NCBI RefSeq assembly: GCF_000003605.2
Contig: NW_003109984.1
Location: forward strand, 202,022-232,520
Source: Saccoglossus kowalevskii
Taxonomy: Eukaryota > Hemichordata > Enteropneusta > Harrimaniidae
Reading direction: 5' to 3'
DNA length: 30,499 nucleotides
Shown here one piece after another: positions 24,401 through 30,499 of the stretch. The position numbers and the translations under genes were made by a program. Positions within the stretch are counted from its first letter, which is position 1. Each line of letters starts with the position of its first letter. The notes below the pieces were generated by a model. That model did not search any database and was not told where the DNA came from. It saw only the letters and a list, made by a program, of their open reading frames with translations.

Positions 24401-27400
24401 CTAGAAAATACTATCGCAAAACGGTTGGAAATAATAAATTCAACAGCAGAATACGTCCTAGCAATACAATAAAGTGACTTCTAAAGACTGAATGTTTTTT
24501 GGCGAACTTCGGTGCCCGGTTTTAGTTATACAAACCGACGTTAGCTTCACGTTCATGTCCTACCATGGCAACAGCCGAAAACAAGTTGCTTGTTTTTTTA
24601 GCAGAGCGGATAGCCAACCAGCCTACCGGCTTGTTTCCATTGGCAACTGAATTATTTTTATTTTGTGAACAAATTTTCGTCTGCTATTTTTATCTGGTTC
24701 AAATCTTCCAGCGATATTTTTAGCATATTAGGTGTACCTCACATGGAATACTATGATTGAAAGAACTTGATGTATGTTGACCACCTGGAAACTGAATTTT
24801 ATAAACCCTGAAGGGCTCTCGGAAGATCCCCCGTGGTAAAATTGACGATTGCCATGGAGGCGCAACCATCAAATCGAAGTACCAGGAGGTTTCTGCTGGC
24901 GACTATGCGGCGTTACCCAGTTCCAAATAAAGATTACCAACGCCAAATGAGCAACATTTTAACAGGTAATGAAGATTTATTCAATCCACGGCGAGCAAGC
25001 AACATTACAAGCGAAGTTGTACCGTGCAGTTCAGCGACGATCGCTGTCGACGAAATTCATCCCGTCAGTGGAGTACCGCAGCTGCACGGCATGCTTCCCA
25101 ACTTCAACATAAATTTAAACTACGTACTAAAAAGAACCGTGGTATGACTAACTGTGAAACGGCACCCTATCGTGCCAATCCTTCACCATTGTATTCAAAC
25201 GAATCACGTGGTGCGCTGGTAAATTCTCTTTCAAACCCGGGATTCAACCAATAATGGCGTTTCAGTAAAAAAAACATCGCAAATCATGCAAATTAAACAT
25301 TTTGAAACAAGTATACTAAAACAGAAATTCTCAGCGATGCAAAAAGATATATATTACTTTTCAGTATACTCATCTCTATTGAAACAATCCCTCACAATTC
25401 TACTCCCAATTGCCCACTTTCGAGATAAACGGCCGATGGCGGCGCCATCCTACCACGTAACCAAAAATGTTCTCACGGTGGGCCATATTGAAGTCAGCCG
25501 AGCTTTGTATGTATTTACGTTATGACCTCGTCAATCTATCAAACGCTAAAGGTATCATTTTAATCGGAAAACAGAACAAGACAACGCAACATGCAATGAC
25601 ACCACTTCGTAAGTTCAAAACGTCAGCCTAGTCTGTGACAGTAATTATTGAACAGAAAATCGCCGAAAACAGAAAAAACATCGTCATCAGTGTTAATATA
25701 AAACAATATAAATGTTAAAGATGGCAACTTGAAGAAATAAATACTCACTTAAAATAATAATGAATGATAAAATACAATACTCATTTCGGCCAACCTTCCG
25801 CTTTTACCGCTTTTTAATCGACCGCTTATCGCTTAATTTCCGACCGCGCGGTCTTGTCCGACCGCATTTTAATCTTCTTTTTTTTTGCTCGCAAATGTTG
25901 AAAAACTCGTGAATTTTATGGATTCGAATAAAATAAAGCTAGCGATTGCTAAACAAAATTATTAATATATTCCCCAATGGTCTTCGAATTTTTATTTTTT
26001 TGTATTTCAAGGTAAGAAATAGCTAGTTGAAGTTGCATCAACTTCAAGACGGCTGTTTCACCGGAACAACTCTAGCTCTGCCCTAAACCCAACGGGGATC
26101 GATATTCCAAACAAATCATTGGGACACGGTCGACAGACATTCCAAACAATCGAAATTATTAATGAAAGAAGAGATTTTTCTATTACTTACAAACATACTG
26201 TCATGACAAACATATGCAAAATTAACTAATACGCAAGGAGGTTCAATATTAGGTTTTATTTTAGGCTTAGAAATATTTTCTTTCACTCAGTCCATGCATG
26301 GAACTGCCATTTAGCTTCATGGTCCTTCAGCTTGTCTTCGCCTTGGGGGAAAACAACAATAATTATACAAAACCTAAACACATTGCGAAGACTAAACAAT
26401 CAGGAAAGAAAACCCAGACAACGTAATTGTGTTGAAATACATTTTGTATTTCACGTCAGATTCAATCCCAGCCAAATCGAGGTCAAAGGGTCAGATTGCA
26501 TGCATAAAATTATAGATAGTTAAAACAAAAAGTATTTGAACTTTTGTCGGCTATTCAACATGTATGAAAACCAGAAAGACAATTATGAGACAATGTGAAC
26601 CTCAGAAATTTTGTGTTAGTCCGAATTTAAAAATGCGAGCGAGCGAGCGGCGGTGATATTTCCGGGTTTGCTCGGTCGAAAATAAAGCGGAAATTGTCCG
26701 GTGGAATTCACCAAGCGGTCGCAAAAGCGAGCGAAAAAAAGGTTGGGCGAAATGAGGTTGTAACGTTGTAACGTTAGTACATACACAGGCGAGGCTGACT
26801 TCAACATGGCCCCACCGTGAGAACATTTTTGGTCACGTGATAGGATGGCGCCGCCAGCGGCCGTTTATCTCGAAAGTGGGCTATTATTCCTGCGTAAAAT
26901 GGAATAGCCTCTTTCCATGCTGACATTCTGAGTAAAATCACGTGATAGGCTGTTAAAATTGGCTGTTATATACTACGGTTACGGTCTGGAAAATGTGTTT
27001 AATTAGCTATTATTCAAGCGACAATGCAGATTTCCCAGTGGGAGTGAAACTAGTTCGACTCTGCCATTAAAAATAGGGGTGTTTTCAGCAAAAAACGAAT
27101 AACCCTGGAGGGCACACAATACACTGAATTTCAGAACAAATCGTGCATTAGTTACAGCAGCAGAATACCACAGAAATATCAGACAAAACATGAAAACACT
27201 ATATATTGTATTTCGGCCTGAATCCTCTCTATTGCAATTCAAGAAAATACCACCATATGTGCAACTATTTTCCACCTTAGTATCACCTAGCCCTGAAAAC
27301 AAACTCTTAATACCACGCTGAAGCGTTTGTTAATAAGCAAGACGAGGTTGTTCATTGTTAACTTACCACTGCCGAAGCTGCTACAGTAAAACTAGCAATA

Positions 27401-27426
27401 GAGAGTAGTATTAGTAAGCGCAACAT
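18169..27426 (-). CDS. Secreted C-type lectin-like + vWD domain protein (multi-exon; possibly pseudogene)
   Basis: Gene model on the minus strand. Order: signal-peptide exon (27367-27426), a possible 16-nt exon (21485-21500), a possible lectin start exon (21097-21167), lectin exons 20221-20320, 19972-20113 and 19511-19587, first vWD exon 18641-18888, second vWD exon 18169-18444. The three introns from 20221-20320 through 18641-18888 keep phase exactly (1, 2, 1) with GT/AG borders and an open frame, which is strong support. The product would be secreted. The lectin domain has WVQAEAAC, WLGITD and the later cysteines. The vWD domain begins GDPHMTTFNGRPFSFQ. The last exon has three stops and a phase break, so the copy may be dead. 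The 5' part is less certain than the core. Further 3' exons may lie outside the recognised part. Confidence 0.7.
18641..18888 (-). CDS. First half of vWD domain, exon
   Basis: The exon opens after ttctattgcag and reads PDEPGISGDPHMTTFNGR, FSFQGLCWYTLFKDCSS, FEVTAEFEPRED, RTVSVNVTVGGDFVIING, ending before gtaatt at a codon boundary. GDPHMTTFNG with the following F.F.G.C.Y.L..DC is the diagnostic start of a vWD domain, and the wording is close to that seen in BMP-binding (BMPER/kielin-like) vWD domains. The phase at its start (two bases) fits the single base left by exon 19511-19587. No stop occurs within the exon. If the donor is skipped, the frame would end at a TAG 30 bases later. Confidence 0.88.
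19511..19587 (-). CDS. C-type lectin-like domain, last exon
   Basis: Bounded by ccttacag and gtaaat. It encodes SNPVGEWVNYECDNHWYLYSALCDA. The spacing W..YEC....Y.ALC matches the end of a C-type lectin fold, where two late cysteines close the domain. The usual WND calcium-binding triplet reads WVN here. Phase in (one base) and out (one base) match both neighbours. Confidence 0.85.
19972..20113 (-). CDS. C-type lectin-like domain, middle exon
   Basis: Bounded by an aaacag acceptor and a perfect gtaagt donor. It encodes YDYFWLGITDQDVDSNFEYV, GGIANFFNWWTVLNYPQ and LPTCV. WLGITD is the central WIGL-type motif of C-type lectin domains, and the Cys of PTCV is the third conserved position. Where sugar-binding lectins have EPN or QPD there is only LNYPQ, so calcium-dependent sugar binding is unlikely. 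The two-base overhangs at both ends fit the flanking exons. Confidence 0.88.
20221..20320 (-). CDS. C-type lectin-like domain, first core exon
   Basis: Encodes MTWVQAEAACEAKNSKLAEI, RSQADLDAALEVT. The TW..A.AAC....S.LAEI pattern is helix 1 of a C-type lectin domain with its first core cysteine. The donor is acgg|gtgtga and leaves one base, matching the next exon. The acceptor is uncertain: an AG directly before the ATG gives phase 0, a stronger cag five bases earlier gives phase 1, and a tttttag about 20 bases further up would include an in-frame TGA. Confidence 0.82.
20851..20910. repeat. Perfect hairpin between 10-bp direct repeats
   Basis: At 20869-20897 a 13-bp stem, ccatagaccctct with its exact complement, encloses a 3-base loop (aaa). 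The unit is bordered by identical 10-mers gaccaactac at 20851-20860 and 20901-20910. The left 10-mer also pairs locally with gggttgg, giving a second small hairpin. This is a compact palindromic unit within an intron of the lectin-vWD gene. It resembles a rearrangement product or a tiny foldback insertion. Confidence 0.8.
21073..21085. repeat. Poly-C tract
   Basis: An almost pure run of C beside the possible lectin start exon. It is prone to length variation and to sequencing error, and the neighbouring splice donors are weak, so the exon border here should be treated with care. Confidence 0.9.
21097..21167 (-). CDS. Possible first exon of the lectin domain
   Basis: After the acceptor tttatag the frame gives FTGWKCLELFVCYTYPKATAL. 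C-type lectin domains usually open with GW, six or seven residues, then CY, as here, and the exon precedes the clear lectin core in the right order and strand. Three donors are possible: gtaatc (used here, phase 0), gtacgt four bases earlier, or gtacgg just after. None gives both a good donor and a good acceptor at exon 20221-20320. The frame continues into the poly-C tract. Supported by motif spacing only. Confidence 0.4.
21485..21500 (-). CDS. Possible 16-nt microexon
   Basis: Sixteen bases (attggaaaacgatcat on the minus strand) lie between a textbook acceptor with a T-rich tract (tttattttgcag) and a perfect donor (gtaagt). Its length converts the phase 0 of the signal-peptide exon to the phase 1 needed by the exon at 21097-21167, giving residues IGKRS. 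Such pairs can arise by chance in AT-rich introns, so it needs transcript evidence. Confidence 0.35.
21873..22362. mobile_element. GC-rich element with inverted ends
   Basis: Imperfect inverted ends of about 28 bp (21873-21902, containing cataccc-ggg and tcactctatat, and its partner at 22335-22362) enclose about 430 bp. The centre, 22050-22300, is far richer in G+C and CpG than the surroundings and includes a pure C run at 22279-22290. The open frames of 93 and 72 codons on opposite strands here follow from the base composition; I see no protein motif. It looks like a small non-autonomous transposon in an intron of the lectin-vWD gene. Confidence 0.5.
22410..22443. repeat. 17-bp perfect tandem duplication
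   Basis: The unit gcagccgagtagtttat is present twice with no spacer. A preceding gcgagtgagcgcagccgag suggests it lies at the edge of a repeat, just outside the GC-rich element. Confidence 0.9.
22450..23765. other. Intronic or intergenic DNA, no gene seen
   Basis: No coding block is recognisable on either strand. A diverged 44-bp duplication (tcatataatttgtt..ttc) occurs at 23149 and 23252, spaced 103 bp. A G-rich patch lies at 23215-23250. Confidence 0.45.
23771..24235. repeat. Diverged direct repeat, 282-bp period
   Basis: The string gctcattctactcagcttgag starts at 23771 and again at 24053. Both copies continue with tgggca.aca, a catta..gagaaaattga word, and end with gcaacagccaaaaactg and ttttgaatactt. 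The second copy lacks about 70 bp from its middle. A catggcaacagccgaaaac fragment near 24563 may be a third, more worn copy. Confidence 0.8.
24854..25254 (+). CDS. Unrecognised coding-like segment, two overlapping frames
   Basis: From an ATG in a good initiation context (gccatgg, 24854) the frame runs to 25147: MEAQPSNRSTRRFLLATMRR, YQRQMSNILTGNEDLFN, SNITSEVVPCSSATIAVDEI. A second frame, overlapping from 25024, stays open to 25254 and ends with a natural-looking SNPGFNQ before TAA. Base composition is richer in G+C than the flanks and residue use is not low-complexity, so this may be an exon or a retroelement relic with one frameshift. A cag|gtaatg donor-like site lies at 24966. I recognise no domain. 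Chance cannot be ruled out. Confidence 0.25.
25412..25523. repeat. Left arm of long inverted repeat
   Basis: This 112-bp arm is nearly the reverse complement of 26769-26881 (roughly 88% by eye, with one-base gaps). Both contain cccactttcgagataaacgg, ggcggcgccatcct, and aaaaatgttctcacggtgg. The arm is GC-rich compared with its surroundings. Confidence 0.85.
25524..26768. other. Interior between the inverted-repeat arms
   Basis: About 1.25 kb with no recognisable protein. Two parts share a style: 25795-25890 is rich in cgaccgc and ccgctttt words, and 26635-26760 is rich in gcgagcg and gcggaaa words in the opposite sense, so the inverted repeat may extend inward with insertions. A 9-bp perfect hairpin (ttgaagttg, cat loop) lies at 26027-26047. 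The interior looks like that of a non-autonomous element, or two opposed copies of one repeat. Confidence 0.45.
26769..26881. repeat. Right arm of long inverted repeat
   Basis: Partner of 25412-25523 in opposite orientation. If both are the ends of one element, it would be about 1.47 kb long. If not, they are two opposed insertions of the same short repeat. Outside the arms (attg before 25412, attatt after 26881) no convincing target-site duplication is seen. Confidence 0.85.
27367..27426 (-). CDS. Signal-peptide exon
   Basis: The minus strand reads ATG then 19 codons, MLRLLILLSIASFTVAASAV, and meets a perfect gtaagt donor. Positive residue, leucine-rich core and ASA cleavage-like end make a clean secretion signal. 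It lies upstream of, and in the same orientation as, the lectin-vWD exons, which need such a leader, and no other minus-strand start was found. The gap to the first lectin exon is about 6 kb, so the assignment to that gene is inference. Confidence 0.65.
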
Positions 27427-27565
27427 TCTTATCGCTGAGACACGTTGTCGTAGTATGATTACAAATGTACGACAACCCAAAACCCATTTCGGTTTCAGAG
27501 ATGCAAAGATGCACCATCTGAATGCATTTCCATTGGTGAATAATTTACATAATCCAAGTAGTTCC

Positions 27566-27590
27566 GGTATATAATACTGACATTTTATAT
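27566..27590 (-). promoter_or_regulatory. Possible TATA region for the minus-strand gene
   Basis: On the minus strand TATAAAA (27583-27589) and ATTATATA (27568-27575) lie about 140-160 bases before the signal-peptide ATG, allowing a 5' leader of about 110-130 bases. In AT-rich DNA such words are common, so this rests mainly on position. Confidence 0.25.
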
Positions 27591-28975
27591 TAAATTATCA
27601 TATGTAAACACAACATAAATATTATTTGGATTGTTAATTCTGCTTCAATTGAATTCAGTGATAATCTTCCACTGCGTCCAGTGATTATGTATGGTTGCAG
27701 GATACACTGAATAAAGATAAACCGTAATATTAAATATAATTGCTATCATCATTTTGTCGCCAATTCAACTACCTGTATTTGAATATATATTATGAGTTTA
27801 TTGCGAGAATAACGCGCAGTACGGGAATGGCATCAATGGAAACGTCACATCTTTTTAAATACAAGCCCGTGTGTGTCGTCAATAGTATTTTACATTTATA
27901 TTTGTCATTTGTTGCGTATGTGCGTTTACCTGACAGTGTGGGTGGTGATCCAGAAAAATATGTGTAATGAATTAGCTGTTCGTGGCTATACATTCATTTT
28001 ATTTTATCTATTTTGATAGTTTTATAAACAAATGCTTTTGCCATGCAGAGACGATGATTTCTAAATCAGCGTATGAATTATTTACGTGCGTTACAACATC
28101 GAATTGGCACTCTATTCCACTTAAGTCCATACTAATTAGAATGATTTGCTTTAAATAAACTACAGCGCTCTATTTTCGCTGTAAATATGGATCAATTATT
28201 GTGCAGTACATGAACAGAAACGTTCATAGGAAAGTCATGGCGTGATGCTTTCTAATAAATCCACCGCGATTGTTGTCATCAAAAGCGTACCACCAGTGAC
28301 TTCAAATCAAACGGATGTCATGGCGCTGACCTGAGACCACGGCAGCCATTCAATGTTCAAAAGATGAACTGTAAACAAAACGAAATGAGAGCAATCGTCC
28401 ATGAATGTGTAATTTAACAATCTACTGACGATCGATCAACGGTCCGAAATTAATCACAGCGAAAAATAAATCGTATGTTTCCCAACACCACGTTGCCTGA
28501 TGCCCAATAAAGTATTTACATCAATAATCTACTTCTTATTTTTCTCTGCTATTGTTTATGTCCACGTTTTTACGTTTTGTGTTGATATTCCCATGCAGTC
28601 ATGTCCTCAGTTACACGATCGATTTCAGGCTCCAATACAATCGTTTATTTTAAAATCGTAATTTGCAAAAAATTAAACCGAATAATAAAATTGTACATAT
28701 TGTACGTAAGAGTGGGCTACATGCTACTAAGTAAGTTGACGAACAGTATTTTTCATGATAAATTTATCGCAACTAGAGAAGATACCACATCTAACATTTG
28801 TACCTGCAATCACAGTATGCAATGTATGCCTTCAGTTCATTGTTTTCCTTTTTTGCTTGAAAAAAATACCATCAAAGTAAATATGCTGCTTGCGTTTGTT
28901 TGTAACTGTAATGTATTGTGCTTGCTTGAGTGCGAAAGGGCATAATGATTCAGAAGTGTGTCAGAACACAGACTT

Positions 28976-29004
28976 GCTTGTTTGTTTGTTTGTTTGTTTG
29001 TTTG
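28976..29004. repeat. (TTTG)n microsatellite
   Basis: About seven uninterrupted units of ttgt/tttg. The NKQT peptide repeat on the minus strand here is only its translation. Confidence 0.95.
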
Positions 29005-29670
29005 CTCACAACGGTATCTCACCCAGTACTACATTTCATGTACTCAGAATCAATTCAGAATATACCTGATTGAAGGCGCTATCTTGTGTAATTGTGTTGA
29101 TGTATAATCCCGAAGATATATACTGACTGATTTCCCACTTACCAATCACATTTTGACACAGTAAAACACCTAATTTTCAGATGACAGATTTGTTTTTCAG
29201 TCTTCTTGTACACACTGTATGAAATGGCCAGATCAACTGAATAACCAATATACTCTAATATAATATTATCATTTCTAATCACACCTTTACAAAAATACTA
29301 AATATTATTCACAGTGTAATCGTACTGCTTTCCCTGGATCTGCCAGATGATATTGAATTTCCAGTACTTTATTGTGATACAGGTCAACCAGATTATTTCG
29401 AACAGTACTAACCGATGTTAAAAAATGGATTGATTGAACACAAGTAAGATATTCACCAAATACATGCTGCCATATTTATCTTTCACGTATCGATTGAATT
29501 TTCTCTGGGCAGTTCCATTAGAATTGCTTTCCCTTAAATATTTTTAAATATAGACCCTCTGAAACGCTATTTTCTGCGTAACAAAATGATATAAAAATCC
29601 TAATATAAAAAAAACGATGGGGTTATACACATGTTGTCCTGCCAGCCTTACCGATTTCTTTCAACGATTA

Positions 29671-29777
29671 GTATATGGGCTGTGTATACGTTTTGTTCAA
29701 ATAACGCGACACAACAAAACAGGGTATATGTGCGCTGTGTATATATGATTTGTTCAAATGACACGACACAACAACAA
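29671..29777. repeat. Two-copy tandem duplication, about 54 bp
   Basis: Copy one starts gtatatgggctgtgtatac and copy two gtatatgtgcgctgtgtata. Both continue with ttgttcaaat, then a cgacacaacaa word. Spacing between the shared words is 53-55 bp. Divergence is moderate, so the duplication is not recent. Confidence 0.8.
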
Positions 29778-30135
29778 AAGGAGCCATGTACAAAAATCTG
29801 TGGTCTGGCAATTTGCATCACTGGACAGTTAGAAAACAACCTTATGTGTTTAATGTTCTTATTTGTGATATTCTGACATGTAATACAAAATTGACAAAAA
29901 CAAAGATGGCAGTTCCCTTATTACGATTAGTCGGGGCAGTTTGCGTGCATCTACACTTTCGGTTTAATATCATATCGATGCTGTGGCAGCGCCTTTCAAC
30001 ATATAGGTGTGATTTTGTGTTGTCGTTTCCAATTTCATGGCCCTCTATTTACACTGGCAAGTTAGCTAAATATTTCACTCGATAATTGATCACAGATGAA
30101 TGTACCATTTAATACACTCTAAAATACAAGTGACG

Positions 30136-30499
30136 TCGGTTATACGTCTTCAATGTGCTTTATTTGGGACCCATGATAGTTAGGTTTTAAAACCAGTGTT
30201 GGAATACTAAAATACTTTCGTTTTGTTTGTTTTTACATCCCTTACATTTGTACACTAACTCATCGGTTATACGATATCAATGTGTTCTTTTTGAGATCCA
30301 TGATTACCACAGTTTTAAATTACAGCACCAGTGTTGGAATAATAAAATACTTTTGTTTTGTTTGTTTTACGTCTCCTTACATTTTGTACACTAACACATC
30401 GGTTATACGATACCAATGTGTTCTTTTTGAGATCCATGATAATAACAGTTTTAAAACACACCATCAGTGTTGGAATAGTAAAATACTTTCGTTTTGTTT
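30136..30499. repeat. Tandem array, 127-136 bp unit, runs off the edge
   Basis: Units start with tcggttatacg at 30136, 30263 and 30399. Each continues with caatgtg, a ga.ccatgat word, agtgttggaata, aaaatactttcg or its variant, and ttttgtttg. The third unit is cut by the window end after 101 bases, so the array is longer than seen. Between units there are mostly point changes and small indels. Confidence 0.92.

Larger units (their letters stand above)
27600..30120. other. No gene recognised
   Basis: Upstream flank of the minus-strand gene. Open frames reach 114 codons (28601-28945, plus) but show no motif. Short protein-like pieces occur on either strand near 29320-29400, too weak to call. 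Confidence 0.4.

Noticed and set aside
29310-29545. Protein-like pieces on both strands (for example NNLVDLYHNKVLEIQYHL on minus)
   Set aside because: Plus and minus readings look equally plausible, frames are short, and no family is recognised.
1-30499. tRNA, rRNA, CRISPR array, prokaryotic operon or phage system
   Set aside because: I searched by eye for T-loop words, regularly spaced short repeats with unique spacers, and ribosome-binding-site-led gene runs, and found none; the window is animal nuclear DNA.

Overview
This is nuclear DNA of an animal, not a prokaryote. It is AT-rich, has no long open frames and no operons. It contains spliced exons with GT/AG borders and a dense set of decayed eukaryotic transposons. 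The repeat types (LINEs, Tc1-like and PIF/Harbinger-like elements, short inverted-repeat elements, 100-300 bp tandem repeats) and a C-type lectin plus von Willebrand D protein suggest an invertebrate, probably marine. A mollusc or other lophotrochozoan is possible, but the sequence alone does not settle the phylum.

Layout: 1-3950 shows no gene. A LINE 3' fragment lies on the minus strand at about 4000-4460. A 150 bp foldback element lies at 7645-7792. A second, longer LINE remnant occupies the minus strand from about 9885 down to a (TAAA)n tail at 8081. From 10680 to 12560 the two ends of a PIF/Harbinger-like transposase flank a Tc1/mariner-like element with 160 bp inverted repeats, so the elements are nested. 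A small inverted-repeat element with repeated GC-rich motifs lies at 12787-13170. A diverged tandem repeat lies at 16583-17065.

The one recognisable host gene is on the minus strand, from a signal-peptide exon at 27367-27426 down to at least 18169. It encodes a secreted protein with a C-type lectin-like domain followed by a vWD domain. The reading phase matches across the three introns joining exons 20221-20320, 19972-20113, 19511-19587 and 18641-18888. The next exon (18169-18444) is clearly the second half of the vWD domain and has good splice sites, but it carries three in-frame stops and its phase does not match. Either the copy is a pseudogene or its 3' half is decaying. The link from the signal exon to the lectin exons, including a possible 16-nt microexon, is plausible but unproven.

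Introns and downstream DNA hold more repeats: a hairpin between direct repeats (20851-20910), a GC-rich element with inverted ends (21873-22362), a 282 bp direct repeat (23771-24235), a 112 bp inverted repeat pair 1.25 kb apart (25412-25523 / 26769-26881), and a 130 bp tandem array running off the right edge (30136-30499).
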